Source of the DNA: Amaurobius ferox
Taxonomy: Eukaryota; Arthropoda; Arachnida; Araneae; Amaurobiidae
DNA: 64,000 bases
Direction: 5' to 3'
Assembly (NCBI GenBank): GCA_951213105.1
Contig: OX578153.1
Span: 54,746,020-54,810,019 of the forward strand
Below are positions 11,738 to 22,699 of this stretch, one piece after another (the stretch's first letter is position 1; the number at the start of each line of letters is the position of its first letter). Position numbers and translations under genes: made by a program. A model generated the notes under the pieces. That model did not search any database and was not told the DNA's origin. It worked only from the letters and a program-made list of their open reading frames with translations.

Positions 11738-14700
11738 TCTGATGTGGGCAGCACATGACTTTTCCTGCAGATTTATATTATCGTCCTCTATATTTTAATT
11801 AAATTTATTTCACTTTTAATTCAATTTTCGTTCTCATTCGGTGACCTGGCTTATTTTCAAAGGTAGCGTAGAGAAAATATATAAAACTAAAGTATATCGA
11901 GAACGGATAGACCTAGTGTATTGGAGTTGGTTTTATTATTTTCGTCGTTAAAAGTTATGTATTAAACGAGCATTTAATGGATATATTTGAGTATACCTAG
12001 TTCTTTAGTTTAGATTTTGACGATTTTTGCGGGCCATTTTGCAAATATGGCAGGTTATTTCTTTCCGCATCGTACCAAAATCTAATCAGCACCAGAGTAA
12101 CCCACAGGTGACTCATCTACCGATTTTTGTAAAATTCGGTCCAGTAGTTATTCAGTTAGAGTGGATACAAGCTTTTGCGGGCCATTTCGCAAAAAAAGGC
12201 GGGTTCTTTTATTCCAAATCGTACCCAAAACTAATCAGCACCAGACTCGCTCACAAGTGACTTACCTACCAAATTTTGTGAAATTCAGTTCATTAGTTTT
12301 TTAGTTAGAGAGGATATAAAATCTGCACAGACAGACACACAGACAGACACACAGACAGACACACAGACGTCACGCTAAAAATGGTTTTTTTGTATTCTAG
12401 AGGTCTTGAAACGTGTAGATCCGTCGAAAACTCGAGTTGTGATTTTCGACATGATTCCAATACTTTCCCTATACATTACCAAGTATTGCAGGGAAAGTAA
12501 AAATCTGATGTGGGCAGCACATGACTTTCCCTGCAGACTTATATTCACGTTCTCTTTATTTTCATTACTTTTAATTCACTTTTAATTCAATTTTCGTTCG
12601 CATTTGATAACTGGGCTTATTTTCAAAGGTGGCGTAGGGAAAGTACGAAAAACTAAAATATCTCGAGAACGGCTAGTCCTAGTATAATGGGGTTGGTCTT
12701 ATTCTTTTCGTCGTTAAAAATTACGTATTAAATCAGCATTTAATGGATATATTTGAGTATACCCAGTTCTTTAGTTTAGATTTGGACGATTTTTGCGGGC
12801 CATTTTGCAAAAAAAGGCAGGTCATTTTTTTCGGAATCGTACCAAAATCTAATCAGCACCAAGGTAACCCACAAGTGACTCATCTACCGAATTTTGTGAA
12901 ATTCGGTCCACCAGTTTTTCAGTTAGAGTGGATACAAGCTTTTGCAGGCCATTTCGCAAAAAAAGGCGGGTTCTTTTATTCCGAATCGTACCCGAAACTA
13001 ATCAGCACCAGCCCCGCCCACAAGTGACTTACCTACAAAATTTTGTGAAATTCGGTCCATTAGTTTTTTAGTTAGAGTGGATACAAAATCTGCACAGACA
13101 GACAGACACACAGACACACACAGACGTCACGCTAAAAATGGTTTTTTCGTATTCTAGACGTCTTGAAACGTGTAGATCCGTCGAAAACTCGAGTTGGGAT
13201 TTTCGGCATGATTCTAATACTTTCCCTATACATTATCATGTATTGTAGGGAAAGTAGAAATCTGATGTGGGCAGCACATGACTATTCCTGCAGATTTATA
13301 TTATCGTCCTCTATATTTTAATTAAATTTATTTCACTTTTAATTCAATTTTCGTTCTCATTCGGTGACCTGGCTTATTTTCAAAGGTAGCGTAGAGAAAA
13401 TATATAAAACTAAAGTATATCGAGAACGGATAGACCTAGTGTATTGGAGTTGGTTTTATTATTTTCGTCGTTAAAAGTTATGTATTAAACGAGCATTTAA
13501 TGGATATATTTGAGTATACCTAGTTCTTTAGTTTAGATTTTGACGATTTGTGCGGGCCATTTTGCAAATATGGCAGGTTATTTCTTTCCGCATCGTACCA
13601 AAATCTAATCAGCACCAGAGTAACCCACAGGTGACTCATCTACCGATTTTTGTAAAATTCGGTCCAGTAGTTATTCAGTTAGAGTGGATACAAGCTTTTG
13701 CGGGCCATTTCGCAAAAAAAGGCGGGTTCTTTTATTCCAAATCGTACCCAAAACTAATCAGCACCAGACTCGCTCACAAGTGACTTACCTACCAAATTTT
13801 GTGAAATTCAGTTCATTAGTTTTTTAGTTAGAGAGGATATAAAATCTGCACAGACAGACACACAGACAGACACACAGACAGACACACAGACGTCACGCTA
13901 AAAATGGTTTTTTTGTATTCTAGAGGTCTTGAAACGTGTAGATCCGTCGAAAACTCGAGTTGTGATTTTCGACATGATTCCAATACTTTCCCTATACATT
14001 ACCAAGTATTGCAGGGAAAGTAAAAATCTGATGTGGGCAGCACATGACTTTCCCTGCAGACTTATATTCACGTTCTCTTTATTTTCATTACTTTTAATTC
14101 ACTTTTAATTCAATTTTCGTTCTCATTTGATAACTGGGCTTATTTTCAAAGGTGGCGTAGGGAAAGTACGAAAAACTAAAATATCTCGAGAACGGCTAGT
14201 CCTAGTGTAATGGGGTTGGTCTTATTCTTTTCGTCGTTAAAAATTACGTATTAAATCAGCATTTAATGGATATATTTGAGTATACCCAGTTCTTTAGTTT
14301 AGATTTGGACGATTTTTGCGGGCCATTTTGCAAAAAAAGGCAGGTCATTTTTTTCGGAATCGTACCAAAATCTAATCAGCACCAAGGTAACCCACAAGTG
14401 ACTCATCTACCGAATTTTGTGAAATTCGGTCCACCAGTTTTTCAGTTAGAGTGGATACAAGCTTTTGCAGGCCATTTCGCAAAAAAAGGCGGGTTCTTTT
14501 ATTCCGAATCGTACCCGAAACTAATCAGCACCAGCCCCGCCCACAAGTGACTTACCTACAAAATTTTGTGAAATTCGGTCCATTAGTTTTTTAGTTAGAG
14601 TGGATACAAAATCTGCACAGACAGACAGACACACAGACACACAGACAGACAGACACACAGACACACACAGACGTCACGCTAAAAATGGTTTTTTCGTATT

Positions 14701-16360
14701 CTAGACGTCTTGAAACGTGTAGATCCGTCGAAAACTCGAGTTGGGATTTTCGGCATGATTCTAATACTTTCCCTATACATTATCATGTATTGTAGGGAAA
14801 GTAGAAATCTGATGTGGGCAGCACATGACTTTTCCTGCAGATTTATATTATCGTCCTCTATATTTTAATTAAATTTATTTCACTTTTAATTCAATTTTCG
14901 TTCTCATTCGGTGACCTGGCTTATTTTCAAAGGTAGCGTAGAGAAAATATATAAAACTAAAGTATATCGAGAACGGATAGACCTAGTGTATTGGAGTTGG
15001 TTTTATTATTTTCGTCGTTAAAAGTTATGTATTAAACGAGCATTTAATGGATATATTTGAGTATACCTAGTTCTTTAGTTTAGATTTTGACGATTTGTGC
15101 GGGCCATTTTGCAAATATGGCAGGTTATTTCTTTCCGCATCGTACCAAAATCTAATCAGCACCAGAGTAACCCACAGGTGACTCATCTACCGATTTTTGT
15201 AAAATTCGGTCCAGTAGTTATTCAGTTAGAGTGGATACAAGCTTTTGCGGGCCATTTCGCAAAAAAAGGCGGGTTCTTTTATTCCAAATCGTACCCAAAA
15301 CTAATCAGCACCAGACTCGCTCACAAGTGACTTACCTACCAAATTTTGTGAAATTCAGTTCATTAGTTTTTTAGTTAGAGAGGATATAAAATCTGCACAG
15401 ACAGACACACAGACAGACACACAGACAGACACACAGACGTCACGCTAAAAATGGTTTTTTTGTATTCTAGAGGTCTTGAAACGTGTAGATCCGTCGAAAA
15501 CTCGAGTTGTGATTTTCGACATGATTCCAATACTTTCCCTATACATTACCAAGTATTGCAGGGAAAGTAAAAATCTGATGTGGGCAGCACATGACTTTCC
15601 CTGCAGACTTATATTCACGTTCTCTTTATTTTCATTACTTTTAATTCACTTTTAATTCAATTTTCGTTCTCATTTGATAACTGGGCTTATTTTCAAAGGT
15701 GGCGTAGGGAAAGTACGAAAAACTAAAATATCTCGAGAACGGCTAGTCCTAGTGTAATGGGGTTGGTCTTATTCTTTTCGTCGTTAAAAATTACGTATTA
15801 AATCAGCATTTAATGGATATATTTGAGTATACCCAGTTCTTTAGTTTAGATTTGGACGATTTTTGCGGGCCATTTTGCAAAAAAAGGCAGGTCATTTTTT
15901 TCGGAATCGTACCAAAATCTAATCAGCACCAAGGTAACCCACAAGTGACTCATCTACCGAATTTTGTGAAATTCGGTCCACCAGTTTTTCAGTTAGAGTG
16001 GATACAAGCTTTTGCAGGCCATTTCGCAAAAAAAGGCGGGTTCTTTTATTCCGAATCGTACCTAAAACTAATCAGCACCAGACTCGCTCACAAGTAACTT
16101 ACCTACCAAATTTTGTGAAATTCGGTCCATTAGTTTTTTAGTTAGAGTGGATACAAAATCTGCACAGACAGACAGACACACAGACACACAGACACACAGA
16201 CAGACACACAGACACACACACAGACGTCACGCTAAAAATAGTTTTTTCGTATTCTAGAGGTCTCGAAACGTGTAGATCCGTCGAAAACTCGAGTTGTGAT
16301 TTTCGGCATGATTCCAATACTTTCCCTATACATTACCATGTATTGCAGGGAAAGTAAAAA
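11738..16360 (+). repeat. Higher-order tandem repeat: a HINE-like dimer in three copies
   Basis: Dimers at 11,738-13,260 (1,523 bp), 13,261-14,807 (1,547 bp) and 14,808-16,360 (1,553 bp). The first members are each 766 bp and nearly identical; the second members differ mainly in CAGA/CACA run length. From about 16,055 the last dimer switches to another variant (GACTCGCTCACAAGTAAC), a recombination joint. This is local unequal exchange laid over the transposon array. Confidence 0.9.
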
Positions 16361-17950
16361 TCTGATGTGGGCAGCACATGACTTTCCCTGCAGACTTATA
16401 TTAATGTTCTCTATATTTTAATTAAATTTATTTCACTTTTAATTCAATTTCCGTTCTCATTCGGTAACCGGGCTTATTTTCAAAGGTGGCGTAGGGAAAG
16501 TACGAAAAACTAAAATGTCTCGAGAACGGCTAGCCCTAGTGTAATGGGGTTGGTCTTATTCTTTTCATCGTTAAAAATTACGTATTAAATCAGCATTTAA
16601 TGGATATATTTGAGTATACCCAGCTTTTTATTTTAGATATTGGCAATTTTTGCGGGCCATTTTGCAAAAAAAGGCAGGTTATTTTTTTCTGAATCATACC
16701 AAAATCTAATCAGCACCAGGGTTACTAATACGTGACTCATCTACCGAATTTTGTGAAATTCGGTCTATTAGTTTTTCAGCTACAGTGGATACAAGCTTTT
16801 GCGGGCCATTTCACAAAAAAGGCGGGTTCTTTTATTCCGAATCGTACCCGAAACTAATCAGCACCAGCCCCGCCCACAAGTGACTTACCTTCAAAATTTT
16901 GTGAAATTCGGTCCATTAGTTTTTTAGTTAGAGTGGATACAAAATCTGCACAGACAGACAGACACACAGACACACAGACAGACAGACACACAGACACACA
17001 GACACACACACAGACGTCACGTTAAAAATGGTATTTTCGTATTCTAGAGGTCTCGAAACGTGTAGATCCGTCGAAAACTCGAGTTGCGATTTTCGGCATG
17101 ATTCCAATACTTTCCCTATGCATTACCATGTATTGCAGGGAAAGTAAAAAATCTGATGTGGTCAGCACATGACTTTCCCTGCAGACTTATATCCACGTTC
17201 TATTTATTTGAATTAAATGTAATTAACTTTTAATTCAATTTTCGTTCTCATTCGGTAACCGGGCTTATTTTCAAAGGTGGCGTAGGGAAAGTACGAAAAA
17301 CTAAAATATCTCGAGAACGGCTAGTCCTAGTGTAATGGGGTTGGTCTTATTCTTTTCGTCGTTAAACATTACGTATTAAACGGGCATTTTATGGATATAT
17401 CTGAGTATACCTAGTTCTTTAGTTTAGATTTTGAAGATTTTTGCAGGCCGTTTTGCAAAAAAAGGCAGGTTATTTTTTTCCGAATCGTACCAAAATCTAA
17501 TCAGCACCAGAGTGACCTATACGTGACTCATCTACCGAATTTTGTGAAATTCGGTCCATTAGTTTTTCAGCTAGAGTGGATACAAGCTTTTGCGGGCCAT
17601 TTCGCAAAAAAATGCGGGTTCTTTTATTCCGAATCGTACCCAAAACTAATCAGCACCAGCCCCGCCCACAAGTGACTTAGCTACCAAATTTTGTGAAATT
17701 CGGTCCATTAGTTTTTTAGTTACAGTGGATACAAAATCTGCACAGACAGACAGACACACAGACAGACAGACAGACACACAGACAGACAGACAGACAGACA
17801 GACACACGCACAGACGTCACGCTAAAAATGGTTTTTTCGTATTCTAAAGGTCTCGAAACGTGTAGATCCGTCGAAAACTCGAGTTGTGATTTTCGGTATG
17901 ATTCTAATACTTTCCCTATACATTACCATGTATTGCAGGGAAAGTAAAAA
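16361..17950 (+). mobile_element. Two HINE-like units closing the array
   Basis: Units at 16,361-17,151 and 17,152-17,950, complete at both ends. The last hairpin and its AAAAA abut the Polinton polymerase fossil directly. Confidence 0.85.
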
Positions 17951-18240
17951 TGAAAAAAAAAATACGAAAGACGAGTTGAATGAATCTCCTGTCCTAGAGT
18001 CTGTAGGTTATAGATCAAAGATGTATAGTTTAAAAACACCCTTCATGGAAAAGAAAACTGTTGAAGGTATTAATAAGAGTGTCGTAAAAATATTCATCCA
18101 TCATTAAGATTACTATAACTGCCTAACAAGGTTCAAATATACTAAAGTTCAGAAATTTAAATGTGCAAGCAAAGATCAACAGATTTATTCCGTGAAGCAA
18201 ATAAAAATGGAGTTATCTTCCTATGATGATAAACGGTATA
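17951..18240 (+). pseudogene. C-terminal fragment of a Polinton-type family B DNA polymerase
   Basis: One continuous plus-strand frame, broken only by a TAA at 18,105-18,107, reads like the end of a protein-primed polymerase from a Polinton: a YRSKMYSL block, a Lys-rich GINKSVVK block, DYYNCL, a QQIYSVKQ block and LSSYDDKRYI. The intact element's polymerase at 59,216-59,515 has the matching series GLRSKMYSI, DYKDCLL, KHELYSIQ and LSAKDDKIFI. The fragment differs too much to be a recent copy, so it comes from a second Polinton lineage. It is cut on both sides by HINE-like units and has no promoter or catalytic motif. Confidence 0.75.
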
Positions 18241-19780
18241 TTACTTTCCCTGCAATACATGGTAATGTATAGGGAAAGCATTGGAATCATGTCGAAAATC
18301 ACAACTCAAGTTTTCGACGGATCTACACGTTTCGAGACCTCTAGAATACGAAAAAACTATTTTTAGCGTGACGTGTGTGTGTGTGTCTGTGTGTCTGTCT
18401 ATGCAGATTTTGTATCCAATCTAACTAAAAAAGTAATTGGCCGAATTTCATAAAATTTGGTAGGTAAATCATTTGTAGGCAAATCTGGTGCTGATTAGCT
18501 TTCGATACGATTCGGGATAAAAGAACCCCCCTTTTTTTTAGAAATGGCCCGCAAAAGTTTGTATCCACTCTAGCTAAAAATCTAATTGACCGAATTTCAC
18601 AAAATTTGGTAGATAAGTCGCTTGTGAGTCACCCTAGTGCTGATTAGATTTTGGTATGATTCATAACCTGCCTTTTCTTGCAAAATGACCCGCAGAAATC
18701 GACAAAATATTAAATAAAAATCTGATGTGGGCAGCACATGACTTTCCCTGCAGACTTATATTCACGTTCTATTTATTTAAATTAAATTTAATTCACTTTT
18801 AATTCAATTTTCGTTCTCATTTGAAAACTGGACTTATTTTCAAAAATGGTGTAGGAAAAATACGAAAAACTAAAATATCTCGAGAACGGCTAGTCCTAGT
18901 GTAATGGGGTTGGTCTTATTCTTTTCTTCGCTAAATATTACGTATTAAGCAAGCATTTAATGGCTATATTTGAGTATACCTAGTTCTTTAGTTTAGATTT
19001 TGACGATTTTTGTGGGCCATTTTGCAAAAACAGGCAGGTTACTTTTTTTCGAATCGTACCAAAATCTAATCAGCACCAGGGTATCTTACAAGTGACTCAT
19101 CTACCGAATTTTGTGAAATTCGGTCCAGTAGTTTTTTAGTTAGAGTGGATACAAACTTTTGCGGGCCATTTCGCAAAAAAGGCGGGTTCTTTTATTCCAA
19201 TTCGTACCCAAAACTAATCAGCACCAGACTCGCTCACAAGTGACATACCAACCAAATTTTGTGAAATTCGGTTGATTAGTTTTTTAATTAGAGTGGATAC
19301 AAAATCTGCACAGACAGACAGACAGACACACAGACAGACACACAGACAGACAGACAGCAGACAGACACACAGACACACACACACACAGACGTCACGCTAA
19401 AAATGGTTTTTTCGTATTCTAGAAGTCTTGAAACGTGTAGATCCGTCGAAAACTCGAGTTGTGATTTTCGGTATGATTCCAATACTTTCCCTATACATTA
19501 CCATGTATTGCAGGGAAAGTAAAAAACTACGTATGCTGAAATATATCCATTAAATTCTTGTTTTATACGTAATTTTTAACGAAGAATAAGACCAACCCAT
19601 TACACTAGGACTAGCCGTTCTTGAGATATTTTTGTTTTTTTCTCTACGCCACCTTTGAAAATGAGTCAGTCCAGTTACCAAATGAGAACGAAAATTGAAT
19701 TAATAGTGAATTAAATTTAATTAAAATAAGAGAATGTGTATATAAGTCCGCAGGGAAAGTCATATGCTGCCCATATCAGA
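18241..19780 (-). mobile_element. Minus-strand HINE-like unit, split by a nested unit
   Basis: Begins with the reversed terminal hairpin (ACTTTCCCTGCAATACAT) and ends with CATATCAGA at 19,780. The interval 18,720-19,527 is a later plus-strand unit. The sequence right of the split matches position ~147 of copy A, which is uninterrupted. Confidence 0.8.
18720..19527 (+). mobile_element. Nested HINE-like unit with a defined empty site
   Basis: Complete unit, TCTGATG to hairpin plus A-run, inserted in an A-run (AATAAAAA). Copy A (~136-147) shows the uninterrupted sequence. Removing the unit restores that sequence apart from the number of A residues, so both ends are defined and any target duplication is hidden in the A-run. 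Confidence 0.88.
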
Positions 19781-20334
19781 TTTTTTTAAACGATGGTATC
19801 AAAAGCTTAGTATGTGGCCATTATCAAATGACGAAACGACAATAAGTTGGAATGTGGAGGTGTATTGTATATACCGGATGGGGATGGGACCATAATTATG
19901 TTTTTCATGAAGCTAATTATTTAAACGAAGATTTTAATTCATTTCAGAGAAAATTAATTCATTTTCAAGCACTGGAAGGACTTACGATCTAGTGAAATTA
20001 TGTTAAATTAAATTAAGATATGCTACTTTTTACACGTATACAAATAAAACTCAATTTATTTAAAGCGACACCGACATGGTAAATATGCTTATGGATAAAA
20101 AGACTGAAACGACTTAAAATATATACGCATTGGATGTTCAAGTTACACTAAATGAAATGAAATATACATTTCATTACTACTCCTAAAACAGCCTTAAAAA
20201 GCACTTCTTATCTACCACTGATAAAAACATCCCTTCTATCTGAATGATAAAATCACCTTCCTTGTGAAAAAATCACGTATCGTGTAAAAGTTTCTCCCCT
20301 CTCCATTTGTAGTCTTATGTTATAGCATGGGGTA

Positions 20335-20490
20335 GTGTAGCTCCTTAAGGAGCCCTGTGTTAAAAGTATAGTTCCTTAAGGAGCCCCGTGTTAAAAGTAT
20401 AGCTGCTTAAGGAGCCACATATTAAAGTATAGCTCCTTAAGGAGCCCCATGTTAAAAGTATAACTCCTTAATGAGCCCCATGAAAGTTTA
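20335..20490. repeat. 31-bp palindromic minisatellite, copy B
   Basis: Same five-copy array as at 946-1,105, with the palindrome GCTCCTTAAGGAGC retained and the same degenerate last copy, so the array predates the duplication. Confidence 0.85.
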
Positions 20491-20985
20491 GCTTCAGGTG
20501 GCCCAGAAGCCCCGTATAATTTCCTACTCACCAATTTTAAGCCTAGTGATTTTCAACGGGATCGAATTTTAAGAGAGCGCTACATATTCTTGTAACAAAT
20601 GTTATATGTTGGATACATCAGTGATTTCCCATGTCATATTTATTTCCAATTAGCGTGCAATCGCATTTGAATAATCAAACATTTGAACAGGCAAATTCTA
20701 AAAAAAAAAAAAAAAAAAATCCGATCATTGGAGAACACTACTTAATGGCATAATTTTTCTTGACAAAATGGCTGTTCCAATGAGCAGATTTAATGGTGAA
20801 ACATTGTCATATCACGTGCCAAGACGCTCTGCGAACTAATCCTAAACAAACACAGCTGACCAACTCTTCAATGAGAAGAAGTTACATAAATATAAGTTCT
20901 TGCCTAGTATCAATCAGAAGATCAGAAGCTCTAAATAAACTGGTGAAGCTTAGAACGAGTTGAAGACGCCCCTGTTTAAGACAAT

Positions 20986-21046
20986 ATGAATATCTTTAAA
21001 TATTTGGTTGTTCTTTGCCTTGTACTTGCCATGTATGCCATGCCCG
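20986..21046 (+). CDS. First coding exon of a putative small secreted peptide (copy B)
   Basis: Paralogue of the exon at 1,597 with the same 61-bp length, hydrophobic signal-peptide core, AMPG end and G|GTAAG donor. The TATA-like and initiator-like sequences upstream are kept. No downstream coding exon is apparent before the copy is interrupted at ~22.26 kb. It may be one of a pair of real short-peptide genes or a duplicated first exon without a partner; transcript data would settle this. Confidence 0.42.
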
Positions 21047-22226
21047 GTAAGATTTTTTTATTAAATTACAAAACACATTATGACCAGAATGAAATGTAAG
21101 GTTTTATTAAAAAAAAAAAAAAGCAGTGATATGTGTCTACTCTCTATTTGAAGAAACATATTAAAAGTTTTTAAGAGTTTACGATAGGATATTTATGATT
21201 GCCTGCAAATATCGCATGGTTCTTTCCCATCTACATAATAATAGTTTAACGTGTTTTTGTCTTTCCATACCCTCCAAAAGCCCTTCGGTGACTTAAACGG
21301 CCGAATCGTTGCATATTTATAGTATTGACCACGAGATAGAACTTAACGGATCCGGCTTTTATATATCTTTTCTTCGGGGATAGCAATATTGGGAGGGGAG
21401 CAATAATTTTTTTCAGAACCTCCATAAGATAACCGGTGATCTATAAAGCTGAAATTTTTCACATTTTTACTATAAACCATGGAAAAGAATCCAACTTAGC
21501 CATTTTTCGATTAAGTTCACTATTTTCAACGCTGAATTTCATATATTTTTGAATAAATTTAAAATTTAAAATCATGCAACTTAATCTTTAAAAATTATGA
21601 GTTTCCCTGACTCTTATGGGTTTAAAAATATGATATTAAAACTCTTTATGGTGTTTTGTAGGTTAATAGAAATGCAAATAATAAAAAAAGTGAAAGGATT
21701 GAATTTTCGAAAGATGTTTTAAACTTGGGATTCCGCTAGCAAAGAATTTATATTCTTGAATATCTGGATACTTGGATTTATAATTTCATTTTAAGTTAAT
21801 AATTTTAATCCGAATGTTTTCTTTATATTCGTAAAGTTCAAATAGCATTATATTTAATTTTTCATGTGTTAATTTTTGCCTGACGTTCCCATCTCTGTAA
21901 CATCAATATTTTCTTAGGTGTAATGAACTCTCGGATATAACAAGTATTTTAACAACATAAGAGGAATATCTCATGAATTTAAACCTGAATAACAAATATG
22001 AAACTAACTAATTAAGTATAATCCCAATTTAGAAAATCATGAAATCTCCAAATAATGTACAAAATGTGGAGTTTAGAAATTCAATGTTCTAAGGAAGAAT
22101 ATTTAACGTTTATTTTCCTGGCTTATATTAAACGTCTAACGTACTTTAATGAATCATGAGCTATAATGAATGGGGATCTGAAGTAAAAAGTCTGAAGTTA
22201 ACTTATCTGAAAACACATAATATTGA

Positions 22227-22261
<35 letters not shown>
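21047..22261. other. Duplicated non-coding sequence
   Basis: Counterpart of 1,658-2,304 joined directly to 3,898-4,470. At ~21,687 the A-run continues without the two units present in copy A. It ends in (AT)n. No gene seen. Confidence 0.55.
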
Positions 22262-22269
<8 letters not shown>

Positions 22270-22270
<1 letters not shown>

Positions 22271-22699
22271 AGAAAAATATCTAAAAATAAGATATACAAA
22301 AAACACAATCATAACACTTCATAACATTAAGGCGCCATGCCGCTCTTTCATGTTTAGCAGGTATATAATAGTAAATACATCATCAAATTGAAAAAGGGGG
22401 GGAGGTACAAAGGAAAGGGGGAAGAAAGGAGAGTGTTTACAGGAACGACAGAAAAAAGGCCGGGGGGATAGTGACCCCCCGTTCCCGGTTAAAGCACTTT
22501 TACTCTAGAAACACTCCCGGTGCCTCTGTCTTCCTGAAGCACTCCTCCGTCCGATGAAATCTATGAAACAGCCCGAAGTATATAGACCATGAAGCAAAAA
22601 AGGGGCTTAAGATTGGAATAAACCTAACCTAATTACTCAACAGAATTCTTGAAGTCCACAAGCCATGCCGCACAACCATATCACACCGACCTGCTATCA
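22270..22699 (-). other. 3' UTR of the left Penelope-like element
   Basis: GC-richer stretch with poly-purine/poly-pyrimidine runs (GGGGGGGAGG, CCGGGGGGATAGTGACCCCCCG). Its reverse complement recurs at 33,211-33,440 after the right copy, which identifies it as the element's 3' non-coding region. Confidence 0.6.

Larger units (their letters stand above)
18599..22261 (+). repeat. Segmental duplication, copy B
   Basis: Direct-orientation partner of copy A. It holds the minisatellite (~20,335-20,490), the peptide exon (20,986) and the sequence up to the (AT)n tract at ~22,230-22,265, where an 11.2-kb composite interrupts it. The match to copy A resumes at ~33,455 and ends at 33,827 against the Ty3 element. 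Confidence 0.85.

Noticed and set aside
2543..16097. Repeated 77-94-codon frames reading FCGPFCKKRQVIFFRIVPKSNQHQ-like peptides
   Set aside because: They are translations of the 145-bp modules in one frame, occur in every unit and break freely in others; codon differences show no bias towards silent change.
6317..17950. CRISPR-like regular direct repeats
   Set aside because: Period near 800 bp, repeats make up the whole unit, no short repeat-spacer layout, eukaryotic context.
2798..19482. Cys/Val/Ser-rich frames (CLSVCLSV...) on the minus strand
   Set aside because: Translated CAGA/CACA microsatellite plus the conserved 3' block of the HINE-like unit.
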